Source of the DNA: Ectobacillus panaciterrae DSM 19096
GTDB taxonomy: Bacteria; Bacillota; Bacilli; Bacillales; Bacillaceae_G
Direction of reading: 5' to 3'
Length of the DNA: 38,542 bases
Assembly (NCBI RefSeq): GCF_000430785.1
Contig: NZ_AUMR01000054.1
Span: forward strand, 1-38,542
Below the pieces are notes generated by a model. That model had not been told where the DNA came from, made no database searches, and worked only from the letters and a program-made list of their open reading frames with translations. Of the stretch, positions 15,060 through 29,165 are shown piece by piece; position 1 is the first letter of the stretch; every line of letters starts with the position of its first letter. A program made the position numbers and the translations under genes.

Positions 15060-15671
15060 ATGACGGATGTAATTATACATGCTATGTTTCTTGCTTTTGG
15101 ATTGATTTTACCTTTAGGAGTTCAAAATGTATTTGTCTTTCAACAAGGTGCTTTTCAATCCAGCTACTGGAGAGCATTACCTGTTGTATTGACAGCATCA
15201 ATTTGTGATACGTTGTTAATCAGTCTTGCGGTGACAGGGGTATCAGTCCTAGTAATAGAAAACCATTGGTTTAAGATAATATTAATGAGTATAGGAGTCT
15301 TATTTTTGATCTATATGGGTTGGATGACGTGGAAAAGTCAGCCGAATACGGTTGACAACCATACAGAAGCATTTTCTTTCAAAAGACAGATTATCTTTGC
15401 AGCTTCCGTTTCCTTATTAAACCCTCATGCTGTCTTAGATACAATTGGTGTAATTGGAACAAGTTCGTTACAATATTCCGGTACGGAAAAGGTTATATTC
15501 AGCTTAACTTGTATTTTTGTTTCTTGGTTTTGGTTTGCAGCACTGGCATTGGCCGGAAGAATATTTGGTCGTATCGATTCCTCAGGTAAGCTGATGTTAC
15601 TGATGAATAAAATATCTGCTCTTATTATGTGGGGCGTTGCCTTTTATTTAGCTAAGTCAATATATTTATAA
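15060..15671 (+). CDS. LysE/ArgO-type amino acid exporter
   Basis: A 203-residue membrane protein with about six helices. The opening FGLILPLGVQNVFVFQQGA is the LysE/ArgO signature, and SLLNPHAVLDTIGVIG (about 119-134) holds the conserved NPHAxLDT segment. Members export basic or other amino acids by proton exchange, protecting the cell from high internal levels. The ribosome site GGAGG is seven bases before the ATG. The divergent MocR regulator probably senses the exported amino acid. The actual substrate cannot be fixed from sequence, though the closest classical members carry lysine and arginine. Confidence 0.9.
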   Translation: MTDVIIHAMFLAFGLILPLGVQNVFVFQQGAFQSSYWRALPVVLTASICDTLLISLAVTGVSVLVIENHWFKIILMSIGVLFLIYMGWMTWKSQPNTVDNHTEAFSFKRQIIFAASVSLLNPHAVLDTIGVIGTSSLQYSGTEKVIFSLTCIFVSWFWFAALALAGRIFGRIDSSGKLMLLMNKISALIMWGVAFYLAKSIYL

Positions 15672-15676
15672 TTATC

Positions 15677-15708
15677 TTTTGTCTCAAAAACCTCCGTTTT
15701 TGAGACAA
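15677..15708 (+). terminator. Hairpin terminator after the exporter gene
   Basis: A perfect 14-base stem TTTGTCTCAAAAAC / GTTTTTGAGACAAA around CTCC just after the exporter stop. There is no T run following, so it may act as a 3' stabiliser as much as a terminator. Confidence 0.55.
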
Positions 15709-15780
15709 ATACAGGAATATCACCCTTAGATTTGATTACATATTCACTCGGATTTATTTTCTAAAGATTAAAAAAGTTTT

Positions 15781-15809
15781 TTTACAAATGAATCAATCTA
15801 TATTATAAT
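15781..15809 (+). promoter_or_regulatory. Sigma-A promoter of the shikimate kinase gene
   Basis: The -35 is TTTACA (15781-15786), and the -10 is TATAAT (15804-15809), 17 bases apart. This is among the best promoter matches in the window. It leaves a leader of about 85 bases. Confidence 0.75.
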
Positions 15810-15901
15810 TTCAATGATTCTAACTTAACATTTTTATGAACGATAAAATTCCTCTAGATACTGAGCTTGTAACTTAAAAATTGAGAAAGAGTGCTTGCAA
15901 A

Positions 15902-16462
15902 ATGATTAACAATAATGGATCCCTTAGGGAAAAAAGTATAATTTTTATAGGCTTTATGGGTGTGGGTAAAACTACTGTTGGGGAGCTTGTTGCTAAAAAA
16001 TTATACAGGAGCTTTATTGATATAGATAAAGAAATTGAAAAGGAATTCAATATGCCAATTCCGCAAATATTCAATACAATAGGTGAGAAGGCTTTTCGTG
16101 AAAAGGAAAAAAGTATAATCAATGACTTCTGTAAACAAAAGCTAAAAATTATTTCTGTCGGTGGCGGTGCTTTTCTACAAAAGGAAATACGAGAAATTTG
16201 TTTATCTAACTGTATTGTTTTTTTTCTAGATATATCTTGGGAATCTTGGAAGGAAAGGCTAAATATAATAATTGATAGCCGGCCGGTGTTACAAGGACTT
16301 ACCCTTGAAGAAATTGAAGAACTTTTTTATAAAAGAAAAAATATATACTCTCTTCACCATTCAAAATTCACAACGGATAACTTTGCCATTGAGGAAACAG
16401 CTGATTATATTGTTGAATCATTGAAAACAGCTTGGGATATTTATGAACCATTTTCAAATTAA
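15902..16462 (+). CDS. Shikimate kinase-like protein
   Basis: A 186-residue P-loop kinase of the AroK family, which phosphorylates shikimate at the 3-hydroxyl in aromatic amino acid synthesis. Walker A is GFMGVGKTT (17-25); FIDID (38-42) gives the shikimate-binding aspartates, GEKAFREKE holds R66, VGGGAF the glycine loop (87-89), SRPVL (126-130) the lid arginine, and R145 follows in YKRKNIYS. All key residues are present, so it should be active. It is about 15-20 residues longer than common AroK and lies alone, away from aro genes, with AT-rich codons. It could be a second copy or a specialised kinase. Start: ATG 15902; a TTG at 15881 has no ribosome site. Confidence 0.85.
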   Translation: MINNNGSLREKSIIFIGFMGVGKTTVGELVAKKLYRSFIDIDKEIEKEFNMPIPQIFNTIGEKAFREKEKSIINDFCKQKLKIISVGGGAFLQKEIREICLSNCIVFFLDISWESWKERLNIIIDSRPVLQGLTLEEIEELFYKRKNIYSLHHSKFTTDNFAIEETADYIVESLKTAWDIYEPFSN

Positions 16463-16477
16463 ATATATGCTAATATA

Positions 16478-16520
16478 ATAAATAGCCAAGGCTTTTTTGA
16501 GAAAGCACTTGGCTATTTAT
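16478..16520 (+). terminator. Hairpin after the shikimate kinase gene
   Basis: Perfect 13-base arms ATAAATAGCCAAG (16478-16490) and CTTGGCTATTTAT (16508-16520), with a further inner stem GCTTT/AAAGC. There is no T run directly after it. Confidence 0.6.
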
Positions 16521-16584
16521 CGTATGAAGAAAAAACCTCTACGATGTTAGGGTTCTATCTATATATCACGAATTTAGTTACATC

Positions 16585-16627
16585 AAAAGCATCAAGGTCT
16601 CCCCTATAGAGATCCCTTTATGCTTTT
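16585..16627 (-). terminator. Hairpin terminator of the TSUP gene
   Basis: Outer arms AAAAGCAT (16585-16592) and ATGCTTTT (16620-16627), and inner pairing of AAGGTCTC with GAGATCCCTT around the centre, directly after the minus-strand stop codon. Confidence 0.65.
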
Positions 16628-17397
16628 CAAATGAGATGCATGTACTCTAGAACATTTTTGCTGATCAATAAAATCGTTACAATTAAAAATAACACGCGCA
16701 CATAACCGACACCCTTTTTCAGCGCAAAATTCGTCCCCGCATATGCGCCTGCGACCATAGAAAGTCCCATAATAATGCCGTATTCAAATTGAATCGCACC
16801 TAAAAATAAAAAAGCAATGAGAGCGGTAATGTTGCTCGCAAAATTTAACATACGGCCACTTGCCGCTGCGCGGATAAAATCGAAGCCGATCATTAAAAAG
16901 GCAAAGATAAGAAATGATCCCGTTCCCGGTCCAAAGAAACCATCATAGAATCCGATAGCTGCAATAACCAAGAAAAACAAAATGCTTTTTTTCTTCGTCA
17001 TTCCCTTATACGTAGAAACAGAGCCCCAATCTTTTTTCACGAAGATATAAATTGCTACAAGCACAAGAAGAATTAAAACAAGCGGCCTCATCACTTCCGA
17101 TGAGATATATTTTACAACAAACGCACCCGCCACCGCACCGACTATCGTGAACGGAAGCAAACGGCGCACAAGCGTCATATCCACTTTTTTAGTGCGGATG
17201 AAATACATCGTGCTTGTAAATGATCCCATCGTAGCCGCAAGCTTATTTGTCGCAATCGCCGCTGATGGCGGAAGCCCCACGAACATCAATGCCGGGATGG
17301 AAATCAGTCCGCCGCCTCCTACAACCGAATCAATAAATGATGCTAAAAATCCAAATGCAATCAAAAAAAGAATGACCTGTATACTGAGTTCATCCAT
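16627..17397 (-). CDS. TSUP-family (TauE/SafE) membrane transporter
   Basis: A 256-residue membrane protein with about eight helices in two related halves. Each half carries the family's glycine-rich loop: FIDSVVGGGGLISIPALMFVG (about 22-42), with GLPPSAAIATNKLA just after, and FYDGFFGPGTGSFLIFAF (about 150-167). TSUP members move sulfite, sulfonates or similar small anions across the membrane; the substrate here is unknown. The start ATG at 17397 follows GAGGGAAG. The gene stands alone between two terminators, and no sulfur gene lies near it, so context gives no clue to the substrate. Confidence 0.9.
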   Translation of the reverse strand: MDELSIQVILFLIAFGFLASFIDSVVGGGGLISIPALMFVGLPPSAAIATNKLAATMGSFTSTMYFIRTKKVDMTLVRRLLPFTIVGAVAGAFVVKYISSEVMRPLVLILLVLVAIYIFVKKDWGSVSTYKGMTKKKSILFFLVIAAIGFYDGFFGPGTGSFLIFAFLMIGFDFIRAAASGRMLNFASNITALIAFLFLGAIQFEYGIIMGLSMVAGAYAGTNFALKKGVGYVRVLFLIVTILLISKNVLEYMHLI

Positions 17398-17626
17398 CTT
17401 TGCTTCCCTCGATTCCTATTGTTCTAAAATGATTATAACAAAATTTAAGCAGGTGAAGTTTATATTTTCAAAATAAGTGCACGTATATGCCGGATCCTTT
17501 TTAAACGGGCGCAGGCAGAATATAGTAGCTCCCCTGTGTTTTTTACTAAGCGCATAGGCTTGTGTTGCATACTGCGAACAGAAGGAAGGAAGGGAAAGAG
17601 CGCGGAATTTTATACTTTTCTTTTAA

Positions 17627-17658
17627 AAAAGCTGCCTCCTATACAGGAAACAGCTTTT
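17627..17658 (-). terminator. Terminator of the pcrB-pcrA-ligA-camS operon
   Basis: Arms AAAAGCTGCCTCCT (17627-17640) and AGGAAACAGCTTTT (17645-17658) around ATAC, with a T run on the minus strand. It begins four bases past the camS stop codon. The 200 bases beyond it, up to the TSUP gene, hold no recognised feature. Confidence 0.85.
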
Positions 17659-17661
17659 GTT

Positions 17662-18870
17662 CTAATTGAAGATATGCACAAACGGCTTTTCTTGATTAAC
17701 ATCCCGTAAAATAACCGCTTCTTGCTTGGACACGGAATGAATATTCACTTCTACTTTTATATAATTCGGGAAATGCTCCATCACAAGACCCGTTACGTAC
17801 TGAGTGAATCCAATAATTTCCGCTTCTCCATTAAATTGCACTGGGATATCAATCTGAAGTTCTTGTAATTGCTTATCCTTATAAAAGCCCCTCCCGATAA
17901 CCGCAGTGAAGTTGTTTTGGAAGTATTGCGAGATATCAGATTTAAAATTGTCTATCTTAGTACTATCTTCTCGATAATCGCTTTTAGCAGCAGCTGACGG
18001 GAAAAGATAATATTTTTCATCCAAGTCCTTCCAGCTGCTGACTTTTGTATCCCCGCTGCTCAGCTTCGTGTAAGTTACAAAATTTCCGGGGACAAGAGAA
18101 GATTTTGCCTGCTGGCGGTAAATAGCAAACACAACAGGTACATTTTTCCAATCTTTTTGTTTTACGAGGACATCTAAAATGGCTTGTGCCATTTTTTTCC
18201 CTTGGCTTAGCATTTCACCTTCGGAAATGTCGGTTTCGCGTGGATAACCGCCTTGACTAGCATCTAGATTAAAATAATGAACGGAATTCATCGCAAGACC
18301 GATTACTACACCGCCAACTTCTACCTTCCCATCACTATTTTTAACCAAATAATCGTGCTCTAAAATACTGGATAAGTAAATGGGACTCTTGGCATTTTTA
18401 TTTTCTGTCGATCCCGGTGCATTTGGGTCGTATTCCGGGTTCAGACCAATATTTGGAACCGCCACTTTTTTATTCGCTTCCGCTTGCTTTTTTTCTACAT
18501 CTGCTTGCTGTGCGTCTGTACGTTTCCTGTCAACAAGCTGCTGAATTGTTGTCTTGCTCAAAAGCTGTCCTTCTTGAAACAAATAATCTTTCGTACTGAA
18601 TGAATCCTTTGCTATGCGCATGAGTCCCGTTTCAAATTCATCAACATCTAGACGGCTGTTCAAGCCTTGTACCACTAATCCGCGAGCCGCTCCATCTTTA
18701 AATGGAACAATGGTCTTATAATAATCATCGGAAATAGAATACTTTGGAACAATTGAACTCCCTTTTGATTTACTAGAGTTCTGAACGACTTTTTCATTAT
18801 TTTGGAGGCTCGGACCGCATCCGCTAAGGATGAGCCCGAGGCTTGTTATCAGTATTGCCAGCTTTTTCAT
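17662..18870 (-). CDS. camS: CamS-family lipoprotein (sex pheromone precursor family)
   Basis: A 402-residue lipoprotein. The signal MKKLAILITSLGLILSGC ends in a lipobox LSGC, so the mature protein is tethered to the outer face of the membrane. The middle holds a Gln/Lys-rich segment (RKRTDAQQADVEKKQAEANKK) and the C-terminal half the conserved CamS region, including KSPIYLSSILEHDY and VVIGLAMNSVHYF. The cAM373 pheromone of staphylococci and enterococci comes from the signal peptide of this family; in Bacillus the protein's role is unknown. The start at 18870 is preferred over a GTG at 18882, because GAGGTG lies nine bases upstream. It is last in the pcrB operon, 15 bases after ligA. Confidence 0.92.
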   Translation of the reverse strand: MKKLAILITSLGLILSGCGPSLQNNEKVVQNSSKSKGSSIVPKYSISDDYYKTIVPFKDGAARGLVVQGLNSRLDVDEFETGLMRIAKDSFSTKDYLFQEGQLLSKTTIQQLVDRKRTDAQQADVEKKQAEANKKVAVPNIGLNPEYDPNAPGSTENKNAKSPIYLSSILEHDYLVKNSDGKVEVGGVVIGLAMNSVHYFNLDASQGGYPRETDISEGEMLSQGKKMAQAILDVLVKQKDWKNVPVVFAIYRQQAKSSLVPGNFVTYTKLSSGDTKVSSWKDLDEKYYLFPSAAAKSDYREDSTKIDNFKSDISQYFQNNFTAVIGRGFYKDKQLQELQIDIPVQFNGEAEIIGFTQYVTGLVMEHFPNYIKVEVNIHSVSKQEAVILRDVNQEKPFVHIFN

Positions 18871-18885
18871 GTTTTTCCGCACCTC

Positions 18886-23108
<4,223 letters not shown>

Positions 23109-23121
23109 ATTTCCACCTTCC

Positions 23122-23811
23122 TTACTCTCCCTTAACTGCTTGTACCGTACGCAATGCTTCTTTCACGTCCGAATAAATTAAATTGCCGACTACTACTGTA
23201 TCAGCATGCTGTGCCATCTCTTTTGCCTGTTCTGCAGTTTGAATGCCGCCACCATAATATAAACGCGCGGACTGCAGCTCTCGTTTTACTTGCTTGACAA
23301 GCTCAGGGTCACCATACGTTCCGCTGTATTCCAAATAGAAAATCGGAAGACGGAACAGCTTGTCTGCCATACGTGCATATGCAATTACATCATCATTGCT
23401 TAGATCACAATTTGCTTCTGTCAGCTCGGCAACTTTAGAATCGGCATTTAACACGCAATAGCCTTCCATCAGAATTTCTTCCCAGTTCATGATATCCCCG
23501 AATTCCTTCAGCGCCTCATGGTGCAATCCTGTAATCCACTGCAGATTGCGGCTGTTCAAGACGGACGGTATGTAATAGTAATCAAAACCTGGTGTTACGG
23601 ACTCTAAAGAAGATACCTCTAATACGCAAGGTACTGTATATCTGCGAATGCTTGATAGCATGAATAATACGTTGTCCAGTGTAATGCCGTCGCTTCCGCC
23701 GACAATGACAGCGTCTGTTCCGGACTCACAAATTCTTTCTAAGTCTTCTTCACTCAGTTCTTTGTTCGGGTCGAGCTTGAATACATGTTTCCATTCTTTT
23801 ATATCATACAT
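23122..23811 (-). CDS. pcrB: Heptaprenylglyceryl phosphate synthase PcrB
   Basis: A 229-residue TIM-barrel prenyltransferase related to archaeal GGGP synthase. In Bacillus it joins heptaprenyl diphosphate to glycerol-1-phosphate to make an archaeal-type ether lipid precursor. The opening [21 protein letters not shown], the [12 protein letters not shown] segment and [11 protein letters not shown] are family marks; the C-terminal [15 protein letters not shown] and VVVGNLIY form the phosphate-binding loops. The length is normal. First gene of the pcrB-pcrA-ligA-camS operon, preceded by an extended -10 promoter. The order and company are conserved in Bacillus, including the position next to the purine operon. 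Confidence 0.96.
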   Translation of the reverse strand: MYDIKEWKHVFKLDPNKELSEEDLERICESGTDAVIVGGSDGITLDNVLFMLSSIRRYTVPCVLEVSSLESVTPGFDYYYIPSVLNSRNLQWITGLHHEALKEFGDIMNWEEILMEGYCVLNADSKVAELTEANCDLSNDDVIAYARMADKLFRLPIFYLEYSGTYGDPELVKQVKRELQSARLYYGGGIQTAEQAKEMAQHADTVVVGNLIYSDVKEALRTVQAVKGE

Positions 23812-23845
23812 AGAAACACCTCTTTCCTACGTTGTGCATTATTAC

Positions 23846-23854
23846 ATTATAGCA
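23846..23854 (-). promoter_or_regulatory. Extended -10 promoter of the pcrB operon
   Basis: On the minus strand TGC-TATAAT gives an extended -10 with the full consensus hexamer (23851-23846). No good -35 is present at 17 bases, which is tolerated with the TGn extension. The start is about 30 bases before the pcrB ATG. Confidence 0.65.
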
Positions 23855-23949
23855 AAAATTTATGAATTAACGTACCGGAGAAACTTACCTTTAGCTTATC
23901 CTAAATGTTGGATTGTATAGAGACAGCATGAGGAGAGACAATAAAAAAC

Positions 23950-23968
23950 GAAATAAATGGTTTATTTC
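23950..23968 (+). repeat. Short hairpin in the leader of the DUF2892 gene
   Basis: Perfect 8-base arms GAAATAAA and TTTATTTC around TGG, just upstream of AAGGAG. Being AU-only apart from one pair, the hairpin is weak; it might affect ribosome entry. Confidence 0.4.
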
Positions 23969-23997
23969 AATACTAAGGAGAAATGGAGCTGTTTCGC

Positions 23998-24375
23998 GTG
24001 TTTAAACCAAACATCGGCACGTTGAATGCCCTGATTCGTATTATGGTCGGGTTAACGATAGTAAGCTTCGCAACAGCTAAGCTTGTACGCAAGCCTTGGT
24101 GCTTCGCTCCTAAGCTGTTCGTTGTACTCGGAGCAATGAAGGTAGCAGAAGGCATCGTTCGCTTTTGTCCGGTTACAGAAGCATTCAAGCTGAGCAAATA
24201 CATGAATTTACCTTTCATGGACTTGATGGAAAAGGGACAGTCTAATAACCAAGAAGCACATAACACAAAGCAGCATGATGAGCCTTCACATCATGATAAC
24301 AAAAAGTCTTATGATGCTTCTGACAAGGAAATCGAGGCAGAGATAGCAGCGGTTCTGGGTACGAAATCACATTGA
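23998..24375 (+). CDS. DUF2892 (YgaP-like) small membrane protein with His-rich tail
   Basis: A 125-residue protein. The first 70 residues (FKPNIGTLNALIRIMVGLTI, then FAPKLFVVLGAMKVAEGIVRFCPV) form the DUF2892 domain, with two membrane helices and a conserved CP in FCPV. After it comes a hydrophilic tail rich in His, Asn, Asp and Lys (HDEPSHHDNKKSYDASDKE), and a short helix at the end. Function unknown; related domains occur fused to rhodanese proteins. Start: a GTG at 23998, nine bases after GGAG, gives the usual family start; an ATG at 23983 is only two bases from AAGGAG. The gene lies between pcrB and purD, convergent with the purine operon, and has its own strong terminator. Confidence 0.8.
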   Translation: MFKPNIGTLNALIRIMVGLTIVSFATAKLVRKPWCFAPKLFVVLGAMKVAEGIVRFCPVTEAFKLSKYMNLPFMDLMEKGQSNNQEAHNTKQHDEPSHHDNKKSYDASDKEIEAEIAAVLGTKSH

Positions 24376-24443
24376 ATTCTGAAGTAGAATCCAGCTTCTC
24401 TGTCACGCACCGCAACGATGGAGTTTCCTTCTACCACATACCG

Positions 24444-24476
24444 ACGGCTAGCGCTTGAACAAGCGCTAGCCGTTTT
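24444..24476 (+). terminator. Terminator of the DUF2892 gene
   Basis: Perfect 13-base arms ACGGCTAGCGCTT and AAGCGCTAGCCGT around GAAC, followed by a T run. Very strong. Confidence 0.9.
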
Positions 24477-24623
24477 TTCAAACAGAAATTATAAAATTTC
24501 GCGGTAATGCTCCCCTATTGCCTGCTTTTAAACATCATGCTCTCTACGACATACAAAAAACGCATGCTTAGCGTCCGGCTTTGAGTGTTACTATATTTGA
24601 CCGCCCTGTACTCGCCTAAAAAG

Positions 24624-24657
24624 AACTGAGCACGGGTTTCTTCTCCCGTGCTCAGTT
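24624..24657 (-). terminator. Terminator of the pur operon
   Basis: Perfect 13-base arms AACTGAGCACGGG (24624-24636) and CCCGTGCTCAGTT (24645-24657) around an 8-base loop, with T runs on both strands. It lies about 45 bases past the purD stop. Between this and the 24444 hairpin nothing else is recognised. Confidence 0.88.
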
Positions 24658-24702
24658 TTTAACAGAAGTCTTGCTCAGCCCCTCAGGGCAAGCTAGACAG
24701 CT

Positions 24703-25977
<1,275 letters not shown>

Positions 25978-27510
25978 TTAGTGTTTAAAGTGACGAACTC
26001 CAGTGAATACCATCGCGATTCCATATTCATCCGCTTTTTTAATGGAATCTTCATCACGGATAGAACCGCCAGGCTGGATGATAGCTGTTACGCCTGCTTT
26101 TGCAGCTGCTTCCACTGTATCATTCATAGGGAAGAACGCATCAGACCCAAGCGCTGAGCCTTGCGCTTTCTCTCCTGCCTGTGTAATTGCGATGTTCGCT
26201 GCGCCCACACGGTTCATTTGTCCTGCGCCTACACCGATTGTCATGTTATCTTTCGCTAAAACGATTGCGTTAGATTTCACATGCTTTACTACTTTCCAAG
26301 CAAGCTTCAAGTCTTCCCACTCTTGCTCTGTAGGCTGACGCTTTGTCGGAATTGTAACGTTCGCATCTTCTAAAGAAAGAACATCTTCCTCTTGTACTAA
26401 TAAGCCGCCTTGTACAGACGTAATTTTATTTGTAGCTTCACCTTTTGCGATATCTACTGTAAGAAGACGAAGGTTTTTCTTTCCTTGCAGTACTTCTAAC
26501 GCTTCCTTGGAGAAGGAAGGCGCAATAATGATTTCTAAGAAAATTTCATGCAGCTTCTCTGCTGTCGCTTTATCGATTTCACGGTTTGCCGCAACAATGC
26601 CTCCGAAGATAGAAACTGGATCTGCTTCATAAGCGCGTTGGTAAGCTTCGTAAATGTCTGTACCTACTCCCACGCCGCAAGGATTCATATGCTTCACTGC
26701 TACTACAGCCGGTTCTGCAAATTCTTTTACAATGCTAAGCGCTGCATCTGCATCGTTAATATTGTTGTAGGATAGTTCTTTCCCGTGCAGCTGTTCTGCA
26801 TATGCAATAGAAGAAGCTGCTGCAAACGGGCTCTTATAGAAGGCAGCCTTTTGATGCGGATTTTCGCCGTAGCGTAAATCTTGCTTTTTCTCAAATGTTA
26901 CAGTAATTGTTTCAGGGCTTTCTTCTCCTACTTGCTTCGTTAAGTATTCAGAGATTAATGCATCGTATGCCGCTGTATGACGGAACACTTTTGCTGCAAG
27001 CTTGCGCTTAACCTCTTTTGATACCTCGCCGCCTTCTTTCAGTTCGGAAAGTACAGTCTCATAGTCAGCAGGATCTACAACAACTGTTACGTATTCATGG
27101 TTTTTCGCTGCAGAGCGGATCATTGTCGGGCCGCCGATATCAATGTTTTCAATTGCATCTTCAAATGTTACATCCGGCTTCGAAATTGTTTCTTTAAACG
27201 GATATAAGTTTACAACAACGAAATCAATTGGCTGAATGCCAAGCTCGTTCATTTGTGCAACGTGTGTTTCGTTATCACGAACCGCCAATAAGCCTCCGTG
27301 AATGTTCGGATGAAGGGTTTTCACGCGGCCGTCCATGATTTCTGGAAAACCTGTTACATCAGAAATTCCGATTACGTTTAAGCCGTTTTCTTGTAATAGC
27401 TTTTTCGTACCGCCTGTAGAAATAACTTCTACTCCTTGTTCAATGAGCCCTTTTACAAACTCAACAATACCTGTTTTATTGGATACACTTACTAACGCAC
27501 GTTTTGTCAT
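25978..27510 (-). CDS. purH: Bifunctional AICAR formyltransferase / IMP cyclohydrolase
   Basis: A 510-residue enzyme for the last two steps of IMP synthesis. The N-terminal MGS-like cyclohydrolase domain (about 1-190) includes [27 protein letters not shown] and [22 protein letters not shown]. The C-terminal transformylase domain carries [28 protein letters not shown] and the end signature [20 protein letters not shown]. The start codon overlaps the purN stop as TAATG, so translation of the two is coupled. Confidence 0.98.
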   Translation of the reverse strand: MTKRALVSVSNKTGIVEFVKGLIEQGVEVISTGGTKKLLQENGLNVIGISDVTGFPEIMDGRVKTLHPNIHGGLLAVRDNETHVAQMNELGIQPIDFVVVNLYPFKETISKPDVTFEDAIENIDIGGPTMIRSAAKNHEYVTVVVDPADYETVLSELKEGGEVSKEVKRKLAAKVFRHTAAYDALISEYLTKQVGEESPETITVTFEKKQDLRYGENPHQKAAFYKSPFAAASSIAYAEQLHGKELSYNNINDADAALSIVKEFAEPAVVAVKHMNPCGVGVGTDIYEAYQRAYEADPVSIFGGIVAANREIDKATAEKLHEIFLEIIIAPSFSKEALEVLQGKKNLRLLTVDIAKGEATNKITSVQGGLLVQEEDVLSLEDANVTIPTKRQPTEQEWEDLKLAWKVVKHVKSNAIVLAKDNMTIGVGAGQMNRVGAANIAITQAGEKAQGSALGSDAFFPMNDTVEAAAKAGVTAIIQPGGSIRDEDSIKKADEYGIAMVFTGVRHFKH

Positions 27511-28082
27511 TACGCTCTCGCTCCTGTTAATAAATTTCCGATCGTCTGGATATACAATCGATGCTCTGTTGCTTGAATTTTTCTTTGCAAGCTTTCGCGT
27601 GTATCGCTCTCATCAATACGGACTGCCTCCTGAGCAATAACCGGCCCTGTATCCATTCCCTCATCAACGTAGTGAATGGTTACGCCTGTCAGCTTGACGC
27701 CGGCCTGCAGCGCTTGACCGATTGCATCCTTTCCGGGAAAGCTCGGCAGCAAGGATGGATGAATATTCACAATGCGGCCAGTATAAGAGCCTAATAGTAC
27801 ATTACCAATTAAACGCATGTAGCCCGCAAGGAAAATCCAATCGATACTGTGAGCTTTAAGCTGTTCTAAAATATCTGTTTCAAAGGCTTCCTTCGAAGGA
27901 TAGCTTTTAGGTGAAAATACAAATGTCGGAATACCGTGGTTTGCTGCCCGTTCAATCGCTTTTGCCTCTTGCTTATCGCATACGAGTAAGCCAATTTCCA
28001 CCGCCAGCTCACCAGCGCTTACCGCATCTATTATCGCTTGAAAATTAGAGCCGGTTCCCGATGCAAATACCGCTATTTTCAT
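27510..28082 (-). CDS. purN: Phosphoribosylglycinamide formyltransferase
   Basis: A 190-residue enzyme that formylates GAR to FGAR with 10-formyl-tetrahydrofolate. Marks are the opening [16 protein letters not shown] (phosphate-binding), the [10 protein letters not shown] region, [15 protein letters not shown] with the catalytic asparagine and histidine, and the conserved aspartate in [11 protein letters not shown]. It overlaps purM by four bases (ATGA). Normal length for the family. Confidence 0.97.
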   Translation of the reverse strand: MKIAVFASGTGSNFQAIIDAVSAGELAVEIGLLVCDKQEAKAIERAANHGIPTFVFSPKSYPSKEAFETDILEQLKAHSIDWIFLAGYMRLIGNVLLGSYTGRIVNIHPSLLPSFPGKDAIGQALQAGVKLTGVTIHYVDEGMDTGPVIAQEAVRIDESDTRESLQRKIQATEHRLYIQTIGNLLTGARA

Positions 28083-29119
28083 TCTAATGCGCCTCCGCCG
28101 AACGTTACGCCTTCTTCCGCTGTTGTTCTGCCGATAATGTAGGCTTTTTCTCCTTGCGCCTCTAACAGCTCAATCACATTTACGAGATCTGCTTCTTTCA
28201 CGACGAGTACCATGCCGATTCCCATATTGAAAATGTTGAACATTTCTTTTCGGCTTAGCTTTCCTGTTTCCTGCAGCAAATCAAAAATCGGCTGAATCGG
28301 CCAAGAACCGTAGTCGATTTCTGCACCAATTCCTTCAGGAAGCATACGTGGAATGTTTTCAATGAAACCGCCGCCTGTAATATGCGCCATTCCTTTTACT
28401 TCGAACTTTTTCAGAACTTCTAGAATCGGTTTGACATAAATACGTGTCGGACGCAGCAATTCTTCACCGAGCGTTGTTTGAAGATTGCCATACGTTTCAT
28501 GAAGAGAGAGCTTTCCGTCTTCTAAAAGCACTTTGCGAACGAGTGAGTAGCCATTGCTGTGGATACCACTAGAAGAAAGGCCAATTAACACATCCCCCGC
28601 TTCAATGCTTTGCCCTGTAATGAGTTTCTTCTTATCAGCAATACCAACTGTAAAACCAGCTAAATCATACTCATTTTCAGAATACATGCCTGGCATTTCC
28701 GCTGTTTCGCCGCCAATTAAGGAACAACCTGCTTGCTCACAACCGGTCGCTACACCTTTTACGATGCTCTCGATACGTGCCGGATCCGCTTTTCCGCACG
28801 CGATGTAATCCAAGAAGAAAATCGGCTCTGCTCCTTGCACGACAACGTCGTTCACACACATAGCAACCGCATCAATGCCGATCGTATCATGCTGATCCAT
28901 CATGAATGCAAGCATAAGCTTCGTTCCGACTCCGTCTGTACCAGAGACAAGAACCGGCTCCTCCAGGCCGAATTTTGAGATATCGAACATGCCCCCAAAT
29001 CCGCCTAAGCCTCCAAGCACTTCCGGACGCATCGTTTTTTGTACGTGCTTCTTCATGCGGGATACCGCTTCGTATCCTGCTTCAATATCGACTCCTGCTT
29101 GTTTATACGAATTTGCCAT
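28079..29119 (-). CDS. purM: Phosphoribosylformylglycinamidine cyclo-ligase (AIR synthetase)
   Basis: A 346-residue ATP-dependent enzyme that closes FGAM to AIR. Marks: the N-terminal [15 protein letters not shown], the core [40 protein letters not shown], and [18 protein letters not shown], all typical of the AIRS/PurL superfamily. It begins 46 bases after purF, and this gap holds a UUCG hairpin listed separately; its ribosome site AGAAAGGGG lies after that hairpin. Confidence 0.97.
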   Translation of the reverse strand: MANSYKQAGVDIEAGYEAVSRMKKHVQKTMRPEVLGGLGGFGGMFDISKFGLEEPVLVSGTDGVGTKLMLAFMMDQHDTIGIDAVAMCVNDVVVQGAEPIFFLDYIACGKADPARIESIVKGVATGCEQAGCSLIGGETAEMPGMYSENEYDLAGFTVGIADKKKLITGQSIEAGDVLIGLSSSGIHSNGYSLVRKVLLEDGKLSLHETYGNLQTTLGEELLRPTRIYVKPILEVLKKFEVKGMAHITGGGFIENIPRMLPEGIGAEIDYGSWPIQPIFDLLQETGKLSRKEMFNIFNMGIGMVLVVKEADLVNVIELLEAQGEKAYIIGRTTAEEGVTFGGGALE

Positions 29120-29140
29120 TTTAACTGCCCCTTTCTGAAA

Positions 29141-29164
29141 AGACTTCTACCGAAGTAGAAGTCT
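29141..29164 (-). other. UUCG hairpin between purF and purM
   Basis: On the minus strand AGACTTCTAC-TTCG-GTAGAAGTCT is a perfect 10-base stem with a UUCG tetraloop, directly followed by TTTTC. It begins just after the purF stop codon. It may be an internal weak terminator or a processing or stabilising element that sets purF levels against purM-N-H-D. Confidence 0.75.
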
Positions 29165-29165
29165 C

